A stretch of DNA of 64,000 nucleotides from UBA6265 sp964526965 (GTDB lineage Bacteria > Chloroflexota > Chloroflexia > Thermomicrobiales > UBA6265), in NCBI GenBank assembly GCA_964526965.1, contig CAZGML010000010.1, positions 1 through 64,000 of the forward strand, given 5' to 3'. A model generated the notes under the pieces. It was given only the letters and a program-made list of their open reading frames with translations, had not been told where the DNA came from and did not search any database. Below are positions 1 through 9,010 of the stretch, one piece after another; position 1 is the stretch's first letter; the number at the start of each line of letters is the position of its first letter. The position numbers were made by a program, and so were the translations under genes.

Positions 1-950
1 CCATCACATACGGGCAGCGTGTGTGGAAGTGGCAACCACTGGGCGGATTGATCGGACTCGGAACGTCACCGGTAAGGATGATGCGTTCGCGCTTCTTCTC
101 AATTACCGGGTCCGGAATCGGCACGGCCGAAAGCAGCGCCTTGGTGTACGGGTGCAGCGGGTCTTCGTACAACGCATTGCGGTCTGCCATCTCCACGATC
201 TTGCCGAGGTACATTACGGCTACGCGGTCGGAGATGTGGCGCACAACCGAGAGGTCGTGAGCAATGAAGAGGTACGTCAGGCCCAGCTTGTCCTGCAGGT
301 CTTCGAGCAGGTTGACGACCTGCGCCTGAATGGACACGTCCAACGCGGAAACCGGCTCGTCTGCAACGATGAAGTCCGGATTGGCTGCCAGGGCGCGGGC
401 AATACCGATGCGCTGGCGCTGACCACCCGAGAACTCGTGCGGGTAGCGGTTTGCGAAGTAGGGGTTGAGGCCTACAGTCTGCAGAAGGTCCTGCACGCGC
501 TCGGTACGCTCGTTCTTTGGAACCAGCTTGTGAATCTGCATCGGCTCCGAAACGATATTACCGACCGTCATACGCGGGTTCAGCGAAGCGTACGGGTCCT
601 GGAACACCATCTGCAGGTGACGGCGCATCTTGCGCATTTCGCCACCATCGAGCTTGGTGAGATCCCGGCCGTCGAAGTTGACTTCGCCAGCGGTCGGCTT
701 GTAAAGCTGCAGAATCGCGCGACCTGTTGTGGATTTACCACAGCCGGATTCGCCCACGAGACCAAGGGTCTCACCGCGATTCACGTGGAAGCTTACGCCG
801 TCCACAGCCTGTACCGCGCCAACCTGGCGCTGGAAGATGATGCCCTCTGTAAGTGGGAAGTGCATCACCAGGTTTTTTACATCAAGCAAGGGAGCGCCGT
901 TTTCGGACTCTGCAGTTGATGTTTGTGGCTGTTGTGTAACAGCTGACATG
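1..950 (-). CDS. Oligopeptide/dipeptide ABC transporter ATP-binding protein, OppF/DppF type (partial at left edge)
   Basis: Translating the minus strand from the ATG at 948-950 gives an ABC ATPase of about 316 residues that is still open at the window edge. Visible motifs are Walker A (GESGCGKST), the Q-loop MVFQDPYASLNPRM, the signature FSGGQRQRIGIARAL, Walker B (FIVADEPVSALD) and the switch His in FIAHDLSVV. Near the edge is the OppF/DppF C-terminal cysteine motif CHFHTRCPYV, so only the last few residues are missing. The family powers peptide or nickel import with two permeases and a solute-binding protein, none of which is in the window. It lies 17 bases downstream of the OppD-type ATPase in the same operon. 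The substrate cannot be told from sequence. Confidence 0.95.
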
Positions 951-967
951 GTTACTCCCTCCGAAGG

Positions 968-2122
968 TTACTGTTCGCCCATCTGTGCGGGACTGACGCC
1001 CAAGTCTGGTTCGTCTGTTTCGATGGCGTCTGCCGAAGCGTCAGATGGTACCGGATGTCCGTACTTGCGTGCGACTTCGTCCTGGTCGTCGTCCTTGTTG
1101 ACTTCCTCCCAGAACCAGCAGGCGCTCTTGTGATCCGGCCCGACATCCATCAGCGGCGGATTCTTCTGCTCGCACTTCTCGCGTGCATAGTTGCAGCGCG
1201 GAACGAACGGGCACATATCCGGCAGGTCGATAAGGTCAGGTGGAAGTCCGCGAATCGGCTGAAGCTTCTCGCGCGTACGGGCGTCAAGACGTGGAATCGA
1301 CTTCATCAGGCCCACAGTGTATGGGTGACGTGGGTTGGCGAAGATCTCTTCGGTCGACGCGGTTTCAACGATTTGACCGGCGTACATCACCTGTACGCGA
1401 TCTGCGATACCGGCAACAACACCCATGGAGTGGGTAATCATCATTACGCCGGCACCGGTTTCATTCTGAAGGTTGCGCATCAGGTCCAGAATCTGGGCCT
1501 GAATCGTCACGTCCAGCGCTGTGGTTGGCTCGTCTGCAATCAGCAGTTTCGGGTTGCACGAAAGCGCCATGGCAATCATCACACGCTGGCGCATGCCACC
1601 CGAGAACTGGTGAGGATACTGGTCCACACGCTCAGGCGCGTTGGGAATACCAACCATTTCAAGCAGCTCAATGGCTCGCGCCTTTGCCTGCTCCTTGTTC
1701 ATTCCCATGTGCAGGATGAGTGATTCGCTGATTTGGCGGTTAATTGTGAGCACCGGGTTGAGCGATGTCATCGGGTCCTGGAAGATCATGGCGATCTCAT
1801 TACCACGAATCGAGCGCACCTGCTCATCGGTCATCTTCAGGACATCTTTACCCTGGAAGATGACTTCGCCCTCAACGATTTTGCCCGGAGGGCTTGGCAC
1901 AAGCCGCATGAGTGAGAGGCCGGTAATACTCTTACCGGAACCCGATTCACCCACCACGCCGAGTGTTTCGCCGGGCCTAATGTAGAACGACACATCGTCA
2001 ACGGCCTTTACGACTCCGTCCTGGGTGAAAAACTGCGTATGCAGATTATTCACTTCCAGTAGTTTGGCGTCGTCGTGGCTTTCCTTGTTGGCAGAAGTGG
2101 TGGTCTGTGATTCAGCCGCCAT
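968..2122 (-). CDS. Oligopeptide/dipeptide ABC transporter ATP-binding protein, OppD/DppD type
   Basis: This 384-residue ABC ATPase pairs with the OppF-type gene directly downstream. It shows Walker A GESGSGKS, Q-loop IFQDPMTSLNP, signature FSGGMRQRVMIAMAL, Walker B LLIADEPTTALD and the His switch MITHSMGVV, followed by the OppD/DppD C-terminal Cys cluster (CPFVPRCNYAREKC). The reading frame is open further upstream to 2263. The ATG at 2122 is preferred because a GAGGAG ribosome site lies a few bases before it and the conserved domain begins soon after. The C-terminal 45 residues are acidic and probably disordered. A possible promoter lies at 2213-2241. Confidence 0.94.
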   Translation of the reverse strand: MAAESQTTTSANKESHDDAKLLEVNNLHTQFFTQDGVVKAVDDVSFYIRPGETLGVVGESGSGKSITGLSLMRLVPSPPGKIVEGEVIFQGKDVLKMTDEQVRSIRGNEIAMIFQDPMTSLNPVLTINRQISESLILHMGMNKEQAKARAIELLEMVGIPNAPERVDQYPHQFSGGMRQRVMIAMALSCNPKLLIADEPTTALDVTIQAQILDLMRNLQNETGAGVMMITHSMGVVAGIADRVQVMYAGQIVETASTEEIFANPRHPYTVGLMKSIPRLDARTREKLQPIRGLPPDLIDLPDMCPFVPRCNYAREKCEQKNPPLMDVGPDHKSACWFWEEVNKDDDQDEVARKYGHPVPSDASADAIETDEPDLGVSPAQMGEQ

Positions 2123-2212
2123 CCTTGCTCCTCTCCCACACGCAATTACAAAAAACGAATGATCGGAAAACTGAAAACCCGTCACACACAGTGGCAATGA
2201 CAAATTTCGAAA

Positions 2213-2241
2213 ATCATATACGATCCTCGAATATTCGTCAC
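2213..2241 (-). promoter_or_regulatory. Possible sigma70-type promoter for the peptide-transport ATPase pair
   Basis: On the minus strand GTGACG (-35-like) is followed after 17 bases by TATGAT (-10-like), about 90 bases upstream of the OppD-type start. Spacing is ideal and the -10 is good, but the -35 matches only partly. Confidence 0.4.
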
Positions 2242-2359
2242 GGCCCGTTGTGCGACATTGCACGGGACGGCGGGCTTTCCTAGCCTTTCACAATCTGTAT
2301 GCACAGTACCACAGAACAGAAAGCTTGGACAATAAAATACACCCGTACCTGCGTATTTG

Positions 2360-3139
2360 TCACCTGGCCATTTTCGCCGTATCCATCCAGCCTTTGGCCG
2401 AACCAGCGAGGAACGTGGTGGCGCTGGCCACGATCATATCAAAGCCGCGGTCGATAACCTGCTCCACCAAGGCTGGAGTATAGGCAACCGTGCCCGTTTT
2501 GATTCCCGCGTTCTTGCACTTGGCTACAACCTTGTCTGCCAGGGCAGTTACATCCGGATGATTCGGCTGGCCGGGCAATCCAAGCGATTGGGCGAGATCG
2601 CTCGGGCCCACGAACAGGACGTCCAGGCCGGGCAGCGCCAGCATTTCATCCAGTTGCCCGAACGTATCCTTATGCTCAAACTGGATAAGGTTCATCACAC
2701 GGTTGTTTAGTGGCTCAACAAAGGTATCCAGCGTATCGTTCATTCCGAAGTCAAACGTACGCATACCGGCGAGCCCGCGTGTGCCAGTAGTGGCGAACTT
2801 GGTACCGAGAATTGCTTGTTCGGCTGCGGCCGCCGAGTTGACCTGCGGCGTCATGATGCCGGTAGCCCCGGCGTCAAGGAACTTGAGCACCGTTTGTTTG
2901 TCATGCTCGCCCACGCGCATGAACGGTTCTATGCCACGTGCCTCTGCCGCCAGTATCAGGCGATAAGCCGTTTCTGCGGTCAGCGGACCGTGCTCGCTAT
3001 CCAGCAGGGCGAAGTCGAAGCCCGCCAATGCGATGATTTCCACCACCTCGGGAGAACTCAGTGGTATAAAACATCCGAACACCCTCTCGCCGGAAGCGAG
3101 TTTCTCTTTCACCGCATTGGTGCGTACCATCGTGTACAT
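2360..3139 (-). CDS. HpcH/HpaI aldolase family protein
   Basis: A TIM-barrel aldolase of about 259 residues, of the class II pyruvate-aldolase family that cleaves 2-keto-3-hydroxy acids with a divalent metal. Family landmarks are FDFALLDSEHGP near residue 40, RVGEHDKQTVLKFLDAGATG with P-Q-V after it, the metal-region QFEH, and LFVGPSDLAQSLG. The frame opens at 3208, but the AGGAAAGG ribosome site just upstream of 3139 supports MYTMVRTN as the start; the ATG at 3130 is equally possible. The actual substrate cannot be predicted. It is divergent from dprA and likely monocistronic. Confidence 0.9.
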   Translation of the reverse strand: MYTMVRTNAVKEKLASGERVFGCFIPLSSPEVVEIIALAGFDFALLDSEHGPLTAETAYRLILAAEARGIEPFMRVGEHDKQTVLKFLDAGATGIMTPQVNSAAAAEQAILGTKFATTGTRGLAGMRTFDFGMNDTLDTFVEPLNNRVMNLIQFEHKDTFGQLDEMLALPGLDVLFVGPSDLAQSLGLPGQPNHPDVTALADKVVAKCKNAGIKTGTVAYTPALVEQVIDRGFDMIVASATTFLAGSAKGWMDTAKMAR

Positions 3140-3195
3140 GCCTTTCCTGTATGTCGGCGACGAACAAAGTCGAATCAGTATAGAAGGAACACCAG

Positions 3196-4314
3196 ATGAA
3201 CGAAACACCTGCGATCGAAAATGCGGTCACGACTCACGTACCGGAGCGCGCATGGTGGCTGGCATTCATGCAGGTGCCTCGTATTGGTTCGGCCCGGATA
3301 TTGAACCTGCTGAGACAGTTCGGCACGCTTGAAACGGCCTGGAACGCATCGGAGCGCGAACTTCGCGATGCTCTCCCATCCAATGTGGTGGATGACGTGT
3401 TGAAAGTACGCGCCGTCCTGGAGGTGCATGCCCTGTACGAGCGCACCACGCGCTCCGGTGTCAACATTACCTGCTGGATCGATGACTCGTACCCGTCCCT
3501 GTTAAAGGAAATACCGGCACCACCGCCGCTGCTCTATTACCGTGGACAGCTCATCGAAACGGATTCCACTGCAGTTGCCATCGTTGGCACGCGGAAGGTG
3601 ACTGCCTATGGCAGGGAGATGGCGTATCGTATCGCGTTTGACCTAGCCAAAGCAGGTGTTACTATTGTTTCAGGACTTGCACTTGGAGTTGATGGAATCG
3701 CACATCGGGCAGCGCTCGAGGCTGGCGGTCGAACGATCTCTGTGCTGGGGAGTGGCATTGACGTCATTTATCCCGGCCGGCATCGGGACCTTGCTCGCAA
3801 GATCGAGGACCAGGGTGCTGTGCTGACAGAGTATGCTCCGGGCACACAGCCCGATCGATACAACTTCCCTCCGCGCAATCGCATTATTAGCGGGCTCTCT
3901 CGCGGTGTAGTAGTAATTGAAGCACCAGAGAGATCCGGTGCGCTCATCACCGTGGATTTCGCGGCCGAACAAGGGCGGGACGCATTTGCTGTACCTGGTC
4001 CGGTTCATGCCCCGAACAGCAGTGGATGCAACAAAATCCTGCGAGAAGGTGCTACTCTGGTACGCTCTGCGGAGGACGTACTGGAAGATCTGCACATTCG
4101 TCCAGTAGGTCAGGACGAGCCGGCTCACCACCAGGCAACGCTTTCCGATGAGGAGCGAAGGCTGCTTTCAGTTCTGGCGTCGGAACCACAGCATATCGAC
4201 GATATCGCCGCCCGGTTGGGCAAAACCGTAAGCGACGTTTCTGGTGAGTTGATGATGCTGGAGCTGCAAGGATCCGTCCATTCTGACGGGAGTGGATACT
4301 ATTCACGCAGGTGA
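3196..4314 (+). CDS. dprA: DNA-processing protein DprA
   Basis: This 372-residue protein has the DprA/Smf layout: an N-terminal SAM/HhH-like segment (IGSARILNLLRQFG), a Rossmann domain with VAIVGTRK and SGLALGVDGIAH, the signature NFPPRNRIISGLSRGVVVIEA, ALITVDFAAEQGR, FAVPGP, and NKILREGATLV, and a C-terminal winged helix (residues 310-372) as in many Gram-positive-type homologues. DprA loads RecA on incoming single-stranded DNA during transformation. It sits upstream of topA, a common bacterial order. The 57 bases between the divergent starts at 3139 and 3196 must hold both control regions. Confidence 0.96.
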   Translation: MNETPAIENAVTTHVPERAWWLAFMQVPRIGSARILNLLRQFGTLETAWNASERELRDALPSNVVDDVLKVRAVLEVHALYERTTRSGVNITCWIDDSYPSLLKEIPAPPPLLYYRGQLIETDSTAVAIVGTRKVTAYGREMAYRIAFDLAKAGVTIVSGLALGVDGIAHRAALEAGGRTISVLGSGIDVIYPGRHRDLARKIEDQGAVLTEYAPGTQPDRYNFPPRNRIISGLSRGVVVIEAPERSGALITVDFAAEQGRDAFAVPGPVHAPNSSGCNKILREGATLVRSAEDVLEDLHIRPVGQDEPAHHQATLSDEERRLLSVLASEPQHIDDIAARLGKTVSDVSGELMMLELQGSVHSDGSGYYSRR

Positions 4315-4447
4315 CCTACCATTGAAATTGTAGCCACCTTCAATTTGACACCGTCCACTACGCTACGAAAAGTAGAGCGATTTAAGCGTCAACCGGATGT
4401 ACGATTAACATCCTGTCTATGAAAACACCAATAGGAAACCAATATAT

Positions 4448-6691
4448 ATGTCAACTGCATCTACAGAAAAGAAGACAACGAAGAAGAGGACCACGAAATC
4501 CAAAAAGACAACAGTGCCACGTGGAAAGTTGGTAATTGTTGAGTCGCCGGCCAAGGCGAAGAGTATTGGAAAGTACCTCGGTCGTGGTTACACCGTGAAA
4601 GCATCGATGGGACACATTCGGGATTTGCCGAAGAGCACCATGGGTGTAAATGTCGATGCCGGATTTGAGCCGAAGTACCTCATCCCGCGCGACAAGAGCA
4701 AAATCGTTAAGGAACTCAAGTCCAGTGTGAAGGGTGCGAAAGAGATTTATCTCGCAACTGACCCTGACCGCGAGGGCGAGGCGATTGCCTGGCACTTGAT
4801 TCACGCAACCGATGCCGAGGAGAAGCCGGTGCATCGGGTTGTGTTCAATGAAATCACGCCAAATGCCGTAACCGAGGCCATGGAGAATCCGCGCGAGATC
4901 GATATGGATCTCGTTGATGCGCAGCAGGCGCGTCGTGTTCTCGACCGTCTGGTGGGTTACAGCGTGAGTCCATTGCTATGGAAGAAGGTTAAACGTGGAC
5001 TTTCCGCCGGACGTGTGCAAACCGCCGCGCTGAGGATCGTTTCCGAACGCGAACGCGAGATCGAAGCATTCAACCCGGTTGAGTACTGGAGCCTGGATGC
5101 TGACCTCTCCAAGATCACCAGTGGCAAGCCCACCAAGAAGGATCAGTTCCGCGCATCAATCCTGCGTATCAATGGAAAGAAGGCGGAACTCGCGACCGGC
5201 GAAGAGACGCAGGCCATTGTTGACGACCTCGATGGTGCCACCTGGAAGATCTCCGAGGTAACGCGCCGCCAGACCCGTCGCCGGCCGCAGGCGCCGTTCA
5301 CCACGAGTACGCTCCAGCAGGAAGCGTCACGCAAGCTCGGGTACTCCGTGCGCCGCACGATGCAGCTCGCGCAGAACTTGTACGAGGGCGTGGACCTCGG
5401 CTCTGAGGGAACGCAGGGTCTCATCACCTACATGCGTACCGACTCGGTGAACATCTCCCGCGGCGTTCAGTATGAAACCCGCGATGTAATTGAAGAGAAG
5501 TTCGGCAGCGAATACGTGCCGGAGAAGTTCAACGTTTACAAGACCCGTTCCCAGAGTGCGCAAGAGGCTCACGAAGCAATTCGTCCCACCAACCCGGCGC
5601 GTGATCCGCAGTCAGTGAAGGGATTCCTGAGCCAACCGCAGTACCGCCTGTATAACCTGGTGTGGCAGCGATACATGGCCAGCCAGATGGCTCCGGCCCG
5701 GCTGGATAACACTCGAGTGGATATCGCAGCAGGCAAGAAGGCCGATGTCGAGGCCGGTACCGCGCCGTACGTCTTCCGCGCTACTGGTTCAATAATCACC
5801 TTCCCGGGTTGGATGGCTGTGTACCAGATGGGTCGCGATGAGGGCGATACGGACGAATTGGACAAGGGCGCCCTTCCGGAACTCGAAAAGGGTGAAGACC
5901 TGAACCTGTTGCAGCTCTTGCCAGAGCAGCACTTTACCCAGCCGCCTCCACGCTACACGGAAGCCACGTTGGTGAAGGCGCTGGAAGAGCAGGGGATCGG
6001 TCGACCATCCACCTACGTCCCGACCATCGCAACACTTCAGGCGCGCAACTACGTGACGCTGGAAGAGAAAAAGCTCATTCCAACTGAACTCGGCTTCGTT
6101 GTGAACGACCTGTTGGTCGAGCACTTCCCGGATATCTTTGATGTGAGCTTCACCTCGCAGATGGAATCCGAGCTCGACGACATCGCCAACGGCGAGCGTG
6201 AGTGGGTGCCCACGCTGGAGCAGTTCTACGGACCGTTCACCGCCACGCTCAAGAACGCCGAGCAAACAATGGAGAAGGTGCAGATCCGCGACGAGCCGAC
6301 CGATGAGGTCTGTGAGAAGTGCGGAAGCCCGATGGTGATCAAGCTTGGCCGCTTCGGTAAGTTCATGGCCTGTAGCGGATTCCCGGATTGCCGCAACTCC
6401 AAGCCGCTGCTCACACGCATTGGTGTAGATTGCCCCAAGTGCCAGCAGGGCGAGGTAGTGGAGCGCCGCTCCAAGAAGGGCCGCAAGTTCTACGGTTGCG
6501 AGCGCTATCCGGAATGCGACTTCGTCTCCTGGAACAAGCCGATCAAGACGCCATGCCCCGAGTGCAGTGGTGTACTTGGTGAAATCGGACGCGGTGGAGC
6601 GCGCGTGAAGTGCGCAAACTGCGGATGGCAGGGTGAGAAGTCGAGCCTGGCATCAGCCGAGGAACCAGCCGAAGAGCCAGCCAAGGCATAA
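4448..6691 (+). CDS. topA: DNA topoisomerase I (type IA) with C-terminal zinc ribbons
   Basis: A 747-residue type IA topoisomerase that relaxes negative supercoils. The Toprim domain begins at about residue 26 (KLVIVESPAKAKSIG) and carries the metal triad DPDREGE at 105-111. The active-site tyrosine is Tyr328 in GLITYMRTDS. Three Cys4-type motifs follow at about residues 618-735 (CEKCG...CSGFPDC, CPKC...CERYPEC, CPEC...CANCGW). The first 25 residues are an unusually Lys/Thr-rich tail before the Toprim fold, and the end is Glu/Ala-rich. A terminator follows at 6711. Confidence 0.98.
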   Translation: MSTASTEKKTTKKRTTKSKKTTVPRGKLVIVESPAKAKSIGKYLGRGYTVKASMGHIRDLPKSTMGVNVDAGFEPKYLIPRDKSKIVKELKSSVKGAKEIYLATDPDREGEAIAWHLIHATDAEEKPVHRVVFNEITPNAVTEAMENPREIDMDLVDAQQARRVLDRLVGYSVSPLLWKKVKRGLSAGRVQTAALRIVSEREREIEAFNPVEYWSLDADLSKITSGKPTKKDQFRASILRINGKKAELATGEETQAIVDDLDGATWKISEVTRRQTRRRPQAPFTTSTLQQEASRKLGYSVRRTMQLAQNLYEGVDLGSEGTQGLITYMRTDSVNISRGVQYETRDVIEEKFGSEYVPEKFNVYKTRSQSAQEAHEAIRPTNPARDPQSVKGFLSQPQYRLYNLVWQRYMASQMAPARLDNTRVDIAAGKKADVEAGTAPYVFRATGSIITFPGWMAVYQMGRDEGDTDELDKGALPELEKGEDLNLLQLLPEQHFTQPPPRYTEATLVKALEEQGIGRPSTYVPTIATLQARNYVTLEEKKLIPTELGFVVNDLLVEHFPDIFDVSFTSQMESELDDIANGEREWVPTLEQFYGPFTATLKNAEQTMEKVQIRDEPTDEVCEKCGSPMVIKLGRFGKFMACSGFPDCRNSKPLLTRIGVDCPKCQQGEVVERRSKKGRKFYGCERYPECDFVSWNKPIKTPCPECSGVLGEIGRGGARVKCANCGWQGEKSSLASAEEPAEEPAKA

Positions 6692-6710
6692 TCATCCCAA
6701 TCCGAATGAC

Positions 6711-6747
6711 AACCGCCCGAAGTCCTCTCCCAGGATTCCGGGCGGTT
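6711..6747 (+). terminator. Rho-independent-type terminator after topA
   Basis: AACCGCCCG pairs with CGGGCGGTT across a 19-base loop, 20 bases after the topA stop. The following bases are only moderately T-rich. Confidence 0.7.
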
Positions 6748-6837
6748 TCAAAGTACACTAGCAATCAATACGGTATACGTGCCGGGCGCACCACAGATTG
6801 ATGTTCCCGGCATCACAACGGGGTGGAAAGGGTGCAC

Positions 6838-7803
6838 ATGGCGCTTCAGCAGGTTATCGGTGTCGATCTTGGCGGAACGAATATTCGCGTAGCCGTGCTG
6901 GATGCAGATGGAACGATGTCGCACACCACTCGCACTGCTACCAAATCCGATCAGGGCCCTGACGCTGTCATACAGCGTATTGCCCAGACGATCGAAGAGG
7001 TTGTTGAAAAGTCTGGCGTCGATGCAAGCACACCCGTTGGAATCGCATCGCCTGGCCCGCTGAATCCGCGGAAGGGAATCGTTCACTACACACCGAATCT
7101 GCCTGGCTGGCGAGACGTCCCTCTTGTTGAGAAGCTGGAATCTCTTATAAATCGGCGCGTTGCTCTCGCAAACGACGGTAACTGCGCCACCCTGGGTGAA
7201 ATGCAATTCGGTCGCGCAAAAGGACTGCAGAACCTGATCTACCTCGCGCTCGGTACCGGCATCGGAGGCGGCGTCGTTTCCGAAGGAATTCTCATTGACG
7301 GCAAGAATGGTCTCGGCTGCGAGATCGGGCACACACTGGTTGCCATCGATGGGCCTCGCTGCAACTGCGGCAGCATCGGCTGTCTGGAGGCATTCGCATC
7401 CGGATGGGCGATCCAGGCCGAGGCCTACCAGGTTGCGACTACGGCCGATGGCGACTTGCTTCACGAGATCGCCGGTGACGGCGTCATCCACGCAGGAGTT
7501 GTTGCCGAAGCAGCTGCGCAGGGGCATGCGGCCTCAATCGCCATCCTCGAGAGGGCAGGCCGGGCGCTCGGTGCGGCGATCGGTTCATTCATCAATATGT
7601 TCGATCCGGAAATGGTCGTCATCGGCGGAGGAGTGGCTGCACTCGGCGAGCTGCTGATGGAGCCCGCTCGCAAGATGGTCCCCCAGTACTCCTTCGTGGA
7701 TATGCGCAGCGGCGTGCCGATTGAGTACTCTCAATTGGGAAGTGATACCGGCATTTACGGTGCCGGAGCCCTTGCGTTCCTGGAGTTCGGTAACGAATCT
7801 TGA
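6838..7803 (+). CDS. ROK-family glucokinase
   Basis: A 321-residue sugar kinase of the ROK family. The N-terminal phosphate loop is DLGGTNIRVAVLD, the glycine-rich segment is LGTGIGGGVV, the substrate region is EIGH, and the ROK zinc site is CNCGSIGCLEAFASG. A second nucleotide motif, IGGGVA, lies near residue 265. The length and motif set fit an ATP-dependent glucokinase that phosphorylates glucose at O6; there is no DNA-binding N-terminus, so it is not a ROK repressor. Several in-frame starts exist (GTG 6823, GTG 6832). The ATG at 6838 has GGAAAGG at good spacing. Confidence 0.92.
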   Translation: MALQQVIGVDLGGTNIRVAVLDADGTMSHTTRTATKSDQGPDAVIQRIAQTIEEVVEKSGVDASTPVGIASPGPLNPRKGIVHYTPNLPGWRDVPLVEKLESLINRRVALANDGNCATLGEMQFGRAKGLQNLIYLALGTGIGGGVVSEGILIDGKNGLGCEIGHTLVAIDGPRCNCGSIGCLEAFASGWAIQAEAYQVATTADGDLLHEIAGDGVIHAGVVAEAAAQGHAASIAILERAGRALGAAIGSFINMFDPEMVVIGGGVAALGELLMEPARKMVPQYSFVDMRSGVPIEYSQLGSDTGIYGAGALAFLEFGNES

Positions 7804-7938
7804 CGCCTGGCAATCTGCGATAACGTAAGCCGCCGTGGATAGACAGAGAGGTCGGGTGTGCCTATGCAGTCGACGTACTTGCGTGTACGATGACCGCAAT
7901 ATGAACGCAGGTTTTTAGTAGCAAAAGGAAAAGAAAAC

Positions 7939-8865
7939 ATGGCATCGAATCCGCAATATCTCTGGCATAACGGTGAGCTTGTGAAGTGGGAGGATGCCAC
8001 GATTCATCTCACCGATCTCGCCTGGGGTGCAGTTGGAGCCGTATTCGAAGGTATCCGCGCCTACCGGGCAGAAGATGGCTCCGGAGTGAACGTTTTTCGA
8101 TTGCCAGAACATATGCGCAGGCTACAGGAATCCGCCAAAATGGTCCGGTTGCCGTTGCCCTGGAGCGAAAAGGAACTCGTCGGGTTTGTAACCGACCTTG
8201 TGACCGCCAACGAAATCGATGACGACACCTATATCTTCCCGTTGGTCTATTCAGGAGGCGACCCGGCCAAGAGATCGGATCCAGCCTCACTCGAAGCGGC
8301 CATGTATATCACCACGCGTCCGAACCCGACGCACATGCGCACCGGCAAGGTTGTACGCGCAAAGGTGAGTTCGTGGACTCGTATTTCAGATAACGTGCTG
8401 CCGCCCCGGATCAAGAACATCTCCAACTATCGCAACGGGCACCTTGCCCTACATGAGGTGAAGTTGGATGGATACGATGCCGCGCTCATGTTGAACCCGC
8501 AAGGCAAGCTCGCAGAGGCCCCGGGAGCTTGCGCCATGCTGGTGAAAAACGGAAAGATTATCACACCGGATACATCGAGCGGAATCCTCGAAAGCATCAC
8601 GCGGGATGCCCTGATGACCATGGCGCGAGATATGGGAATCGAAGTAATCGAGCGCCCGGTTGACCGCACCGAACTCTATACCGCCGATGAAGTTTTCCTT
8701 TGTGGCACGGCTTTTGAGATGACTATTATCGGCGAAGTGGATCGCTACACTGTCGGAAACGGTGAGATCGGGGTGATCTCGGCTCAGTTGGAACGCGAAT
8801 TGCTCTCGACATTCCGCGGTACCAACGAGAAATACGCGCATTGGATCACTCACGTTTCCCGGTAA
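7939..8865 (+). CDS. ilvE: Branched-chain-amino-acid aminotransferase (class IV)
   Basis: A 308-residue fold-type IV PLP enzyme. WGAVGAVFEGIRAY is the family N-terminal signature, the PLP lysine is in PRIKNISNY, and GKLAEAPGACAMLV carries the glutamate that faces the cofactor nitrogen. GILESITRDALMTMA and FLCGTAFEMTIIGEVD match the C-terminal signatures. It should interconvert Leu, Ile and Val with their 2-oxo acids; D-amino-acid or ADC-lyase relatives are shorter and differ at the N-terminal signature. The GENLF box is replaced by PGACA, a known variation. It stands alone. Confidence 0.93.
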   Translation: MASNPQYLWHNGELVKWEDATIHLTDLAWGAVGAVFEGIRAYRAEDGSGVNVFRLPEHMRRLQESAKMVRLPLPWSEKELVGFVTDLVTANEIDDDTYIFPLVYSGGDPAKRSDPASLEAAMYITTRPNPTHMRTGKVVRAKVSSWTRISDNVLPPRIKNISNYRNGHLALHEVKLDGYDAALMLNPQGKLAEAPGACAMLVKNGKIITPDTSSGILESITRDALMTMARDMGIEVIERPVDRTELYTADEVFLCGTAFEMTIIGEVDRYTVGNGEIGVISAQLERELLSTFRGTNEKYAHWITHVSR

Positions 8866-9010
8866 TCCTGGCAGTGCCATTGACAGGCGTCGTCAGAATG
8901 GAACAACACACGTGCGGGATTCGTTAGTCGTTACAGGGTCCGCACTTGCTGGGTGACTCTCTTTGGAACGCAAAACTTCCCCGCCACGTGGTGGCAGGGC
9001 AGGAGGCAGA

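Noticed and set aside
23..919. Long plus-strand ORF of 298 codons at the left edge.
   Set aside because: It is the mirror of the ABC ATPase on the minus strand, whose complete Walker motifs are clear; the plus translation matches nothing and has no ribosome site.
3670..4131. Minus-strand ORF opposite dprA (153 codons).
   Set aside because: It lies entirely within dprA, has unlikely composition and no recognisable motif.
4345..4370. TTGACA before topA as a -35.
   Set aside because: No -10-like hexamer at 16-18 bases; the following bases form CGCTAC/GTAG-like pairs instead. A promoter could exist but is not supported.
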